Of a stretch of DNA of 38,395 nt, positions 1-8,030 are shown piece after piece; position 1 is the first letter of the stretch, and the number at the start of each line of letters is the position of its first letter. Made by a program: the position numbers and the translations under genes. Source of the stretch: JAFLTL01 sp964389525 (GTDB lineage: Bacteria; Bacteroidota; Bacteroidia; Bacteroidales; Muribaculaceae). The notes beneath the pieces are model-generated. The model saw only the letters and a list, made by a program, of their open reading frames with translations. It did no database searches and was not told where the DNA came from. The DNA lies in contig CAYMEX010000023.1 in assembly GCA_964389525.1 (NCBI GenBank), forward strand, positions 1 to 38,395, written 5' to 3'.

Positions 1-1059
1 GTCGCGGTAGGAGCGCGGACGCGCGCGGAATATCTCGCAGTGGTGAGGGCAGTTCATCGGTTTGAGCAGATACTCCTCACCCTCCTCGGGCGTGTGTATC
101 GGCTGGAACGAGTCCTTGCCATATTTGGCGTAGTGCCCCGAAGTGACATAAAGCATCTTGTTGCCTATGTGGGGAGTGATCACCTGCTGGTAGCCGTAGC
201 GCTTCTGTATCTTGCGCAGGAACTGCTCGAGGCGGTCGCGCAGAGCGGCTCCCTTGGGCAGCCACAGAGGCAGACCGGCACCCACGTTGGCCGAGAATGC
301 AAAGAGCTCCATCTCCTTGCCGAGCTTGCGGTGGTCGCGTTTCTTGGCTTCCTCAAGCAGGGCGAGATACTCGTCGAGCATCTTCTTTTTGGGGAACGTG
401 ATGCCATAGACACGCACGAGCTGTCCGCGCTTCTCGTCGCCGCGCCAGTATGCGCCGGCAAGCGATGTGATCTTCACAGCCTTGATGGGCGAAGTGTCGG
501 GGATGTGCGGGCCGCGGCAGAGGTCGGTGAACGCACCCTGTGTATAGGTGGTGATGGTGCCGTCGGCAAGCTCCGATATGAGCTCGCATTTATATTTCTC
601 GCCGCGTGCTCCGAACTTATCGAGCGCGTCGGTCTTCGAGATGTCGGCACGCACGATGGGCTCGGCCTTGCGGGCGAGCTCGAGCATCTTCTCCTCGATC
701 TTGGCGAAGTCGGCCGAGGTGATGGTGTGTCCAGCCGGATCTATGTCGTAGTAAAAACCGTTCTCGATAGCGGGACCGATACCGAACTTCACGCCCGGAT
801 AAAGCTCCTGCAGAGCCTCGGCGAGAAGGTGGGCCGAACTGTGCCAGAACGCGTGCTTTCCTTCAGGGTCTTCCCACTTGAAGAGCTTGAGCGACGCATC
901 GGCGTCGATAGGGCGTGTGAGGTCCCACTCCCGGTCGTCGACAGAAGCGGCAAGCACTTCTTTGGCGAGACGAGGGCTTATCGACTCGGCGATCTGCAAG
1001 GGAGTGATACCCTGCTCAAAGGGTTTTACGCTCCCGTCGGGGAAAGTAATATTAATCAT
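1..1059 (-). CDS. thrS: Threonyl-tRNA synthetase, N-terminal 353 residues (cut by window edge)
   Basis: The enzyme charges tRNA-Thr with threonine in the cytoplasm. Reading the minus strand from the ATG at 1059 gives an open frame to base 1. It begins MINITFPDGSVKPF, a TGS domain over roughly residues 1-62. The editing (SAD) domain follows, with its zinc-type motif HSSAH (H73, H77) and the later CRGPH. The class II catalytic domain then starts, including the MNCPHHCEIF segment that holds the active-site zinc cysteine. ThrRS is usually about 640-650 residues, so roughly 290 C-terminal residues lie outside the window. The start is supported by the conserved MINITFPDGS opening and by a promoter-like -7 box about 65 bases upstream. 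The plus-strand open frame over the same bases is a shadow. Confidence 0.97.
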   Translation of the reverse strand, partial: MINITFPDGSVKPFEQGITPLQIAESISPRLAKEVLAASVDDREWDLTRPIDADASLKLFKWEDPEGKHAFWHSSAHLLAEALQELYPGVKFGIGPAIENGFYYDIDPAGHTITSADFAKIEEKMLELARKAEPIVRADISKTDALDKFGARGEKYKCELISELADGTITTYTQGAFTDLCRGPHIPDTSPIKAVKITSLAGAYWRGDEKRGQLVRVYGITFPKKKMLDEYLALLEEAKKRDHRKLGKEMELFAFSANVGAGLPLWLPKGAALRDRLEQFLRKIQKRYGYQQVITPHIGNKMLYVTSGHYAKYGKDSFQPIHTPEEGEEYLLKPMNCPHHCEIFRARPRSYRD

Positions 1060-1089
1060 TTTTAATCAATGCTATACAACGAGAAGACA

Positions 1090-1133
1090 CACGACGCATG
1101 TCGCGTCGTGAGCCAATAACAGATGCAAATATA
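1090..1133 (-). promoter_or_regulatory. thrS leader: promoter -7 box and 8-bp leader hairpin
   Basis: On the minus strand 1125-1133 reads TATATTTGC, a perfect Bacteroidetes -7 box (TAnnTTTG). No good TTTG -33 box is seen at the usual distance. Just downstream, in what would be the thrS 5' leader, 1090-1110 is a perfect inverted repeat: CACGACGC, a 5-base loop, GCGTCGTG. Such a hairpin could affect thrS expression. Its loop does not resemble a threonine anticodon loop, so an E. coli-style tRNA-mimic operator is not supported. Confidence 0.5.
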
Positions 1134-1249
1134 GCTATTTTTGCCAAATTCAGCACATTAAAGAGCAGAAATTTCTGCAGTCAATTTTGCGGCAAAACAG
1201 CACCATGCAGGGCAGCCCGGCCAACAGCGGTCGAAGCATTCAGGCGCGG

Positions 1250-4200
1250 TCAATTATCTGACACTGGGCGCACCGTGAGTCCGTATGAATTATAGGATCT
1301 CACGCACGACGCCAATCTGTGTTTATATAAATCAGTACTGCCGCTTTTAGCCACACGGTTATCAAAAATAAACAACAGCACCTGACAGGATGTGGAGATA
1401 TCAGGATCTCCAGCAGCCGGTTTAACAAATACTCCTGTTGCCGAAGCGATATAAGACGCGAACTGGAATCCCGCCCATGAGTACGGCCGCAGTCCCACTA
1501 ACGTTGGATTTAAATAAGTTGCCGCATATGAACCATTATCTCTGACATCTGTGTCACGCATTCCGGTGGCAGGAAATTCGATCGACCCGTTCTCACACTT
1601 GAGCGTCCATTTCACGCCGTCAAACGTCGGTATATTATCCGAATATACCGCAGCCTTCGTACCGCCTCCTGCATCAGCCAGAGCGGTATATGCGCCCACC
1701 GACGGGACATGATATCCGGCCGGGCTGGGATCATATATATTCTTGACAACGTCGATATCATTGCCGGCCACCAGTTCCTCCTGTTTTCCTTCAAAGCCGC
1801 CAGACGAGTTCCAGGCATGACTCATGCGGTGCACACTTTCCCCTTCGGACACATAGCTCTCACCCTTGCCGTTATGCCAATGCGTACGATGGTATTTTGA
1901 ATTCAGACCTATGACATGACAATGCGGGTTCTTGATTGCATCAACGACCGAAATACCCTCGCCTTCTGCAGTCTTCGCTCCTTTTATTATCGATTTGAAT
2001 CCATACTCCTCGGGAGAATCGAAAAACGGTTTGTTAATCATCGACATTTCCCCACTATCGCTCCATCCTGCGACAGTATAATAATGAATCGTTTTATCAT
2101 TTGTGGGTGCAGCATCAGAATCATACGTTTTAGACGCATTGGTGTATATGCCCGGCAGCATAGGATCCTTTCGTCCCCACTGATAATATGTGTTGTCTCC
2201 GGCTGTCGAGGCGATTACCTCGTCTTGGCGAAAAGCATCGGGATACACATATTCATATGATTTGCCCGAGGCATCCTTGTAGTCAAACACAAATTTCAGC
2301 TTTATATCGCGCGCATCATTACCACCGTGCGGGTCGCAATATCCGAGATTTGTAGATGTGAGTTTATACGGCTTCCCGGAGCCTATCTTTGACGTGGTAT
2401 ACTTCAGGTTATTCTCCCACTTCGAGTCTGTGCTCCATATATGCCAGCTCCACACTATATCGCCTTTGTCGTCGCGCAGGGCGATCAGGGCATTGCCCTG
2501 TGTCAAAGCATATTTGCCGACACGAAACGTTATGAAGTCACCGTCAAGAGCCACGTCGTCTATGAGCCCGGGGGCATCCTGCCAAAGCAGCAGAGCGTCT
2601 TTTAGACTCACTTTACCCGACAGCTGCTCGCTGATCTTCCCCTTTGTGATTGCATTGCCCATATGATCGGGATAAAAGAGGAAGCCGTCGGATTCCACAT
2701 TGGTCATCGTGTAGGCCGACGTGTTTTCGCCACCGCTGCTGTTGCGCGAGTTGCCGTAATAGAGCGGTATCTTATAATAGCCGTGGTCGGTTATGCGGTA
2801 GCAGTTGGCGGTCTCGCCTCCACCGCTCAGATCCACAGGAACGTCCTTTGTGCCATTGCCTGACTCGGTCCATGTCGAGAGGCGGCTGAAGGCCGACTGC
2901 GCCGGCAGGAGGAGCGTGCCCGTGACCTCCGAGCCTGCTGCACGCGACACTGTAGCGGCCACATCGGCGATCCACCTGCACGTGCCGGCGGCATCACCCT
3001 TGCCGTCGACCCATGTGGTGCCGCCATCGGTCGACGCCGCGACCGTAAAACTGGAGCCGACGACCGACTCGCCCGTCTGGCCGGCACGTGCTATGCGCAG
3101 ATATGCTTTCAGCTTCACATCATCCAGTACGCCCGAATAAGGCACAACGACCTCCGACGTCTTGATCTTATAGGCGTCGTCTTTGTCGGGATAGGTCTTT
3201 GGTGTCTTCTTATAATCCAATATCTCGACAACCGGCGTGACCGTGATGCCGCTCGTCGACAGCGAATACTTGTACAGTTTGCCCGGCTCCCACTTGAATC
3301 CCGAGATATCGGCCTCAATAGTGTGGCTGCTGGCGCTCAGGGCGTCGACGAAGTCGATCTTGATGCGTGCACCCGCCGGTAACGTCTGCGGTATCATAAA
3401 CATCGTGAGGTTTTCGTCGCCTCCCGTAATCTGACTTCCTTTGTCGGAGTAGACATTATAATAGTCTCCCCCATTATTTACCTCCAGCGATATGTCGCCG
3501 GTCGTAAACTCCGATACATTGCTCAATGAGGTCCACGTCGCCGATCCGATGACTGTGCCGCCCGTGGCATAGACACCCGAGAGCGTTATCTTTTTTATAG
3601 TACCCGCCATCATCGCATCGCCCGCGACGAATGTCACAGCCGAGAGGGCGTGTCCGAATTTCAGATCGACCTTACCTTCGCTTCCGTCACCGCTACAATC
3701 TTTTGAGACGGCAGTGAGCAGATCGATCTGGTCTTTTATATTTTTGTTGACAGTGAGCGTGAGTTCAGGTTTGCCACTCACGGCCTGCACACCGTTGACA
3801 CCGTCGGCAAACGGGGCATAAGCGTAGAAGGTTACGTTGCTGCCTTTGCCCGGCCAGTTGAGATTGTCGCTGTTATCGACTGGATAACCGTCTTTCTTGA
3901 TCGCTACGTTGCCGACAAAATTAGACACAATTTCATCTTTGCCATAATCGGCAATATTGCCCGTATGGCAGAACGCCGACAAGCCGAATGACGCGGGGAA
4001 AAGATCCATGCTGTTGATCTGCGCTCCACGGGCCTTGGGGTCGGCATCGGCCTTACAGCTGTCGAGCACATGCTTCTCCGTGACCAGATACAGCGGTGTT
4101 CCGTCGGATAGCGTTGTCTCCGCCTCGTCAATCCGTATCTCCGCGCTTCGAGAGCGCGAGGTGGGCGTCCCCTTATGCCACGACGAGGAGAGTTCCGCAT

Positions 4201-4321
4201 TAAAGACAGGGGCATCTGACGAAAAACCGCTGTTTTTTCCGAACGGATCGTCATCACAAGCCACCGGCATGCCGGCAATAACCGCAACGACGGTATATTT
4301 GATTGCTGATTTCAGATTCAT
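1250..4321 (-). CDS. Large fimbrillin-family lipoprotein with FISUMP-like C-terminal region (probable fimbrial tip or adhesin subunit)
   Basis: This 1023-residue surface lipoprotein is probably an accessory or tip component of Bacteroidales type V fimbriae. I chose the ATG at 4321 because it opens a lipoprotein signal peptide, MNLKSAIKYTVVAVIAG, with the lipobox ending at Cys22; the longer upstream frame has no signal. Residues about 25-420 look like the fimbrillin (Mfa-like) fold, with KFGHALSAVTF and WEPGKLYKYSL as typical strand motifs. The C-terminal third carries YYQWGRKDP, DPSPAGYHVPS, EFPATGMRD and SYGLTVRPVSDN, the pattern of FISUMP/major-paralogous domains found on many Bacteroidetes surface proteins. 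It is the last gene of the operon, 220 bp after the preceding fimbrillin. The ligand is unknown. Confidence 0.82.
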   Translation of the reverse strand: MNLKSAIKYTVVAVIAGMPVACDDDPFGKNSGFSSDAPVFNAELSSSWHKGTPTSRSRSAEIRIDEAETTLSDGTPLYLVTEKHVLDSCKADADPKARGAQINSMDLFPASFGLSAFCHTGNIADYGKDEIVSNFVGNVAIKKDGYPVDNSDNLNWPGKGSNVTFYAYAPFADGVNGVQAVSGKPELTLTVNKNIKDQIDLLTAVSKDCSGDGSEGKVDLKFGHALSAVTFVAGDAMMAGTIKKITLSGVYATGGTVIGSATWTSLSNVSEFTTGDISLEVNNGGDYYNVYSDKGSQITGGDENLTMFMIPQTLPAGARIKIDFVDALSASSHTIEADISGFKWEPGKLYKYSLSTSGITVTPVVEILDYKKTPKTYPDKDDAYKIKTSEVVVPYSGVLDDVKLKAYLRIARAGQTGESVVGSSFTVAASTDGGTTWVDGKGDAAGTCRWIADVAATVSRAAGSEVTGTLLLPAQSAFSRLSTWTESGNGTKDVPVDLSGGGETANCYRITDHGYYKIPLYYGNSRNSSGGENTSAYTMTNVESDGFLFYPDHMGNAITKGKISEQLSGKVSLKDALLLWQDAPGLIDDVALDGDFITFRVGKYALTQGNALIALRDDKGDIVWSWHIWSTDSKWENNLKYTTSKIGSGKPYKLTSTNLGYCDPHGGNDARDIKLKFVFDYKDASGKSYEYVYPDAFRQDEVIASTAGDNTYYQWGRKDPMLPGIYTNASKTYDSDAAPTNDKTIHYYTVAGWSDSGEMSMINKPFFDSPEEYGFKSIIKGAKTAEGEGISVVDAIKNPHCHVIGLNSKYHRTHWHNGKGESYVSEGESVHRMSHAWNSSGGFEGKQEELVAGNDIDVVKNIYDPSPAGYHVPSVGAYTALADAGGGTKAAVYSDNIPTFDGVKWTLKCENGSIEFPATGMRDTDVRDNGSYAATYLNPTLVGLRPYSWAGFQFASYIASATGVFVKPAAGDPDISTSCQVLLFIFDNRVAKSGSTDLYKHRLASCVRSYNSYGLTVRPVSDN

Positions 4322-4444
4322 GGAGCTTAAACCAAGCAGGATTTCAGAATAAGAAATATGAAAAGACTCTATTACATTCTTGCCTGTGACACGAGGCTTC
4401 CGCAACCCGCAAGCACCCGCAGCCACATGGCGGACCGATGGACT

Positions 4445-4482
4445 TGCGGAGTGCGGGAGCGTACCAAAGCACGCCCGCCGCA
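4445..4482 (-). other. GC-rich bulged hairpin between the two fimbrillin genes
   Basis: The 220-bp gap between the two fimbrillin genes holds a nested stem: TGCG pairs with CGCA, GCGGG with CCCGC, and CGT with ACG, around an 8-base loop. No T-run follows on the minus strand, so it is not an obvious terminator. It could be an RNA processing or attenuation element that lowers expression of the last gene. The function is inferred. Confidence 0.3.
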
Positions 4483-4541
4483 CAGATATATCATAATACG
4501 CGATACGACGCCTCCATCTCACTCACGCGCGGGCTATTTGC

Positions 4542-5849
4542 TCAGTCACCGCTGGCCTCCGACGTCTCTTCGGCCTGTGTACCGTTTGTCCAGGGCACGT
4601 CATCCCAGTCGGTAACAGAGACGTTAAACACGATCGGGCTGTCGAGCACAGGATCACCGGCCTTCTTGTCGGCGGGGCGATCTTTCACATAAGTATAAGT
4701 ATAGTCACCGTTTGTCTCCGACTCAGGCATGGCGGTCAGGCTGCCGTCGGGAGGATAGATGCCGGCACCGGCCGAGCCGCCGCAGAAGTCGAGGTTATAG
4801 ACATACTTCTTGCCGGGTTCCCACTCCGTGTCGATGGGCACACATGTGTAACCATACTCATATTCATCGAAAGCATTGGTGAAGGGGAACATCTGATGAA
4901 TGTGGCTCTTTTTGTCGTCGGAAGGACGCACAGGCTCATTGGTAGTAGCGCCTTCGTGCACTCCGCCGCTATGCACGGCCTCAACACGACACAGCAGCAG
5001 GATATAGGCGCCGCCGATCGGATTGGTTTCCTTCTGGTTGTCGTCGCTTATATTCCACTGGTCGAGCTTCTGAGGTACAAGCATCATGTTGAAGCTGGCC
5101 GCAGCCGATCCCTCGCTGTAGTCGAGAAGCGGATTGAGGACATGCCCCAGCTCGACAGGCCTGGCAAATGTCGTTCCATACATGACCTTATCGACATTTT
5201 TATCCACGCTCCACAATAGATTGTTCTCGGTCTCGGCTCCCGTCTTGGCCAGATCACCCTGCGGGCGCACATTGACAATCCACGCACCCTTGATCTTGAT
5301 TCGCTTCGTCTCGTTGTCGCCGCCGGCTTCCTTGGCGCGCACAACGATCTGCGAGAGCGCGTGGTCAAATTTAAGCGAAATGCCGGTCGTTCCTTCCGAA
5401 CGTTGCTGAAGCTTATAAGCCGTGATGAGATCCACCTGTTTCGTGATGTCGACATCGGGCTTGAACCCTTTTATCGACTGGCTTGTCACCGTCACATCGG
5501 CTTTGATATCGGTAGGAGCCACGGCCCAGAATTTTATGGAATGAACCTCGGGAGGCCACACCGGAGCACGGTCAAGAGAGAAAAAACTCTGACCCGCTTT
5601 CTTCGTGGCGATCTCTCCGTCGATGATCATCGACGGATAATTGTCGGCTTCAGCCCAGACCCTGAATTCGGTCAGATTGCCGGTCGTGGCAACCGACGCA
5701 CGGCTCACACGAGTGTTGAACGTGATTTCAGTCCCGCTGTTAACCTCTTCGATCTCACCGTCGGTGCAAGATGATACGAGGAAAAGCACTCCAAGTGCGC
5801 ATGTCATGCCTTTAAGGTTCATCATAATGATTTGTAGAGATTTATCCAT
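4542..5849 (-). CDS. Fimbrillin (Mfa-like) family lipoprotein
   Basis: A fimbrial subunit or anchor lipoprotein of about 435 residues. The N-terminus has MMNLKGMTCALGVLFLVSSC, an ideal lipoprotein signal with the cysteine 28 residues from the ATG at 5849. Nearer ATGs at 5825 and 5822 are equally plausible starts, and an in-frame TTG at 5864 is unlikely. Family features are ITFNTRVSRAS after the lipobox, SLKFDHALSQIVV in the first fimbrillin domain, and TEWEPGKKYVYNLDF near the end. The C-terminus ends in VFNVSVTDWDDVPW, typical of fimbrillins. It starts 11 bases after the DUF5119 gene stops, so it is co-transcribed. Whether it is the major stalk or a minor subunit cannot be told from sequence. 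Confidence 0.85.
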   Translation of the reverse strand: MDKSLQIIMMNLKGMTCALGVLFLVSSCTDGEIEEVNSGTEITFNTRVSRASVATTGNLTEFRVWAEADNYPSMIIDGEIATKKAGQSFFSLDRAPVWPPEVHSIKFWAVAPTDIKADVTVTSQSIKGFKPDVDITKQVDLITAYKLQQRSEGTTGISLKFDHALSQIVVRAKEAGGDNETKRIKIKGAWIVNVRPQGDLAKTGAETENNLLWSVDKNVDKVMYGTTFARPVELGHVLNPLLDYSEGSAAASFNMMLVPQKLDQWNISDDNQKETNPIGGAYILLLCRVEAVHSGGVHEGATTNEPVRPSDDKKSHIHQMFPFTNAFDEYEYGYTCVPIDTEWEPGKKYVYNLDFCGGSAGAGIYPPDGSLTAMPESETNGDYTYTYVKDRPADKKAGDPVLDSPIVFNVSVTDWDDVPWTNGTQAEETSEASGD

Positions 5850-5860
5850 TGTGTTAATTT

Positions 5861-6817
5861 TCAAAGCATATCAATATTCTCATTGATGGCATCCCCCCAC
5901 TCCGAAACCTCGGTGTTCATGCCCGTCTCATCGGGACGCGGCAGCCTTATGCCGTCGATCACGATTGTGACTACATCTTTGTCACCGGCATCGTGGATCT
6001 GGTCAGTGACATCGTAGTGATAATAGAAATGATTGGCGGTATAGATTGTGAGCATGTGTCGGCGGCTTTTGCCCTCCTCGGGGCAATGGCCGAAAATCGT
6101 CACCGATCCGCCCATCGATTGCTCACCCGTCACATAGACAGGGAACGGCACAGTCACATCCACGCCGACAGGCACATCCGACGATATGTTGTAGCTCTCG
6201 GCGACACCCGTCAGAGCGGCGCTCACCGTAAGCTCATCGCTCACGTTCTCGGCATTCTGCAAGACAACGCGGTAGGTCACGGTCGACTCACGAGGCGTAA
6301 ACCTCACCGTCTGTGTCTTATCGGAAGGCGAATGCACCGTCAGGTCGGCACACGACGCCGACCACATGACATCGGGCGCGCGCTTTATCGGCTCATCCTC
6401 CGTCCCCTCGGGGCGCGGAGCCTTTGAGCCGGCCGCACGGCCGAGCGGCGACAGCGGCGACAGGATCGACTCCTCGTCGGTCGTGATCACAAACTCGCCG
6501 AACCTTTCTCCGCTCTCGACAAGAGTCTCGGTATCGCCGTTAAACACCGCCACATCATATTTGCCCGACGGCACACGCACAATCGAGCCGTTGACATCAG
6601 ACAGTTCAATACGCTGCGCCATGCCTCCATCCTGCGGGAACATATAGACGACCATCGTGCGTGGATCGGCGTCAGGCTCCTGACTCCAGTCAAACTCCAC
6701 CTTGAGGTCGGTGTAATGCGAATGATCGTAGCAGAGATCGCGGTGGCTGCACGATGTGGCGGCAGCAAGCATGGCGCCGGCACAAACAGAGATCAGGCGC
6801 ATGGATCTTCTTCTCAT
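5861..6817 (-). CDS. DUF5119-type fimbrial-operon lipoprotein
   Basis: A 318-residue lipoprotein resembling the DUF5119 family, which is commonly encoded next to Bacteroidales fimbrillins; its biochemical role is not established. The start at 6817 is chosen because it has a strong AAGGAGG ribosome-binding site (6824-6830), rare in this window, and opens a signal peptide MRRRSMRLISVCAGAMLAA with lipobox Cys23. The ATG overlaps the TGA of the upstream DUF3575 gene (ATGA), implying translational coupling. Recognisable family segments are the CYDH motif just after the lipid cysteine, a first domain with RTMVVYMFPQDGG and VPSGKYDVAVFN, and a later YTANHFYYHYDVTDQ. The protein ends MNTEVSEWGDAINENIDML. 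Confidence 0.8.
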   Translation of the reverse strand: MRRRSMRLISVCAGAMLAAATSCSHRDLCYDHSHYTDLKVEFDWSQEPDADPRTMVVYMFPQDGGMAQRIELSDVNGSIVRVPSGKYDVAVFNGDTETLVESGERFGEFVITTDEESILSPLSPLGRAAGSKAPRPEGTEDEPIKRAPDVMWSASCADLTVHSPSDKTQTVRFTPRESTVTYRVVLQNAENVSDELTVSAALTGVAESYNISSDVPVGVDVTVPFPVYVTGEQSMGGSVTIFGHCPEEGKSRRHMLTIYTANHFYYHYDVTDQIHDAGDKDVVTIVIDGIRLPRPDETGMNTEVSEWGDAINENIDML

Positions 6818-7564
6818 CTTGCACCTCCTTTTCTTGTATTGACGTTGTCCTTCCCGATCAGCCAGGTGAGTCCTATGCCCACGCGGTTGGGACCCATCCA
6901 TCTTATGCGCTTGTTGGAGAGCCACACATCATGGTCGTCGACCGGATGATGCTTCTTGCAGCGTCCCCACATATATCCCACTCCTATCGAGAAATCAAGA
7001 TTAAGACGTCGCGAGACAGGCAGGGAATATCCATATGACACCCCGACGGTATAATTGAACTTGCCACCCATGACCCCCTTGTGATTTCCGAACTGGAAAT
7101 CATATGTATACATGCCGGCGTACACCCCGACATAATGCCCCGATATCTTTGACACGGATTTCCCCTCGCCGAGCTGCATGCGCATCTCGACGTCGCCCCC
7201 GTATATACGCCAATAACGATGATGCCCCGAGTTGCTCCACCAGGCATACATCCAATCGGCACACATAGTGAACCGATGTCCGAAATTAACACCTACCCCT
7301 ACATTCGGGACAAGCGCAGCGTCATATAATAAATTGGTAGTCAGAAAGATGGATAGGGGGGGGGGTCGGTACATTTTCCGACCAGGCACTTCCCTTCGCG
7401 TCCTTATCGAGCAGCACATTTACAGTTTCGCCCAGGTAAACGCCCCGGCGAAACCCTACACCCTTTGAATGGTCTTCACCTCTCTCAAATGCGTAGCCTC
7501 CAGTCACTGAAACACACGCAAAAAGCGCGACACACACTATTGACCTCAGTTTCAACTTCCGCAT
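6814..7564 (-). CDS. DUF3575 outer-membrane protein, reading frame broken by a C10 tract (candidate phase-variable gene, OFF)
   Basis: First gene of the fimbrial operon. The 5' part, from ATG 7564, encodes a signal peptide (MRKLKLRSIVCVALFACVSV) and about 60 further residues. It then reaches ten C residues (minus strand; 7356-7365) and stops at TGA 7322-7324. In the -1 frame immediately after the tract, the protein continues as PLSIFLTTNLLYDAALVPN, the hallmark opening of DUF3575 proteins, to a stop at 6814. With nine Cs (or any count three apart) the two parts join into a 249-residue protein. DUF3575 proteins are small barrel-like proteins linked to fimbrial and OmpA-like loci. An ATG at 7374 would allow a signal-less product in the C10 state. 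A sequencing or assembly error in the homopolymer is the main alternative. Confidence 0.78.
7356..7365. repeat. Homopolymer tract G10 (C10 in the coding strand) inside the DUF3575 gene
   Basis: Ten consecutive Gs on the plus strand sit exactly where the reading frame of the DUF3575 gene changes. Tracts of this length slip readily during replication and are the classic basis of phase variation. The only other C/G run of this length in the window is at 17726-17735. Confidence 0.9.
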
Positions 7565-7634
7565 TATGTGATTAATGATCAAGATACAATCAGTCATCAT
7601 ACAAGAAATGGTGTGAGTTATATCGCATAGTACG

Positions 7635-7667
7635 GCAAAACTATAATCAGTTTTCCAAACACACAAA
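7635..7667 (-). promoter_or_regulatory. Fimbrial operon promoter
   Basis: On the minus strand, TTTG (7664-7667), a 20-bp spacer and TAGTTTTG (7636-7643) match the Bacteroidetes vegetative promoter (-33 TTTG, -7 TAnnTTTG). Transcription would start near 7627, giving a leader of about 60 bases before ATG 7564. No inverted repeats suggesting an invertible promoter flank it, so switching would act at the coding C10 tract instead. Confidence 0.7.
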
Positions 7668-7923
7668 AAAAATGCTGTTTTTTTTCAAAAAATCTTATTA
7701 CGGCGCAGCAACGCTAACAATATGTATTTCATATGTGCCTGATCCGAGTTCGGCAGAGACGCATACCTCTTATCATCACGGTGCAACATCTCCGATATGT
7801 CAACCAGAAGGAATCACGGAAACGCCACACACATCCTGTCGCGGCAGATCCCGGTAATTTATTATTAAACAAGCTCTAAAACACTTGCATTACTTCGCCA
7901 AACCCGGAGCATATGCCCACCAC
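7668..7923. other. Gene-free stretch upstream of the fimbrial promoter
   Basis: This stretch separates the fimbrial promoter from the htrA terminator. A 61-codon plus-strand frame inside it shows no family features and is not called. The only notable element is a 17-bp motif at 7861-7877, listed separately. Confidence 0.6.
7861..7877 (-). repeat. 17-bp motif AGAGCTTGTTTAATAAT, copy 1
   Basis: The minus strand reads AGAGCTTGTTTAATAAT, identical to 31180-31196 on the plus strand just upstream of the DUF6624 lipoprotein gene. Here it lies about 300 bases upstream of the fimbrial operon and in the same orientation as that operon. It could be a regulator-binding site or a dispersed repeat fragment. 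Confidence 0.5.
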
Positions 7924-7958
7924 AAAAAAAGCGGACCCCGACCGAAGCCGGGATCCGC
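7924..7958 (-). terminator. Rho-independent terminator of the htrA gene
   Basis: On the minus strand the hairpin GCGGATCCCG...CGGGGTCCGC has a 10-bp stem with one U-G wobble and a UUCG-type loop. It is followed by seven Ts (7924-7930). It lies about 70 bases after the protease stop codon. Confidence 0.88.
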
Positions 7959-8030
7959 GGAGGATAAAACTTGAGAGAGGAGAACGAGTAGTGTTTTTCT
8001 TAGTGATGTATGAATTGCCGAAACAGCATC

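Noticed and set aside
40..1065. 341-codon plus-strand open frame over thrS
   Set aside because: The opposite strand encodes unmistakable threonyl-tRNA synthetase with its zinc and class II motifs; the plus-strand translation has no family features.
1090..1110. tRNA-Thr-mimic operator for thrS autoregulation
   Set aside because: The loop does not carry a threonine anticodon-like sequence and no second arm is present.
4358..4615. 85-codon plus-strand frame beginning in the gap between fimbrillin genes
   Set aside because: It runs into the antisense of the fimbrillin gene, has no supporting start signal and shows no family features.
7620..7670. Invertible fimbrial promoter
   Set aside because: I looked for inverted repeats flanking the promoter and a nearby recombinase gene and found neither.
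7672..7857. 61-codon plus-strand frame upstream of the fimbrial operon
   Set aside because: No promoter, ribosome-binding site or family similarity; it overlaps the fimbrial -33 region and low-complexity sequence.
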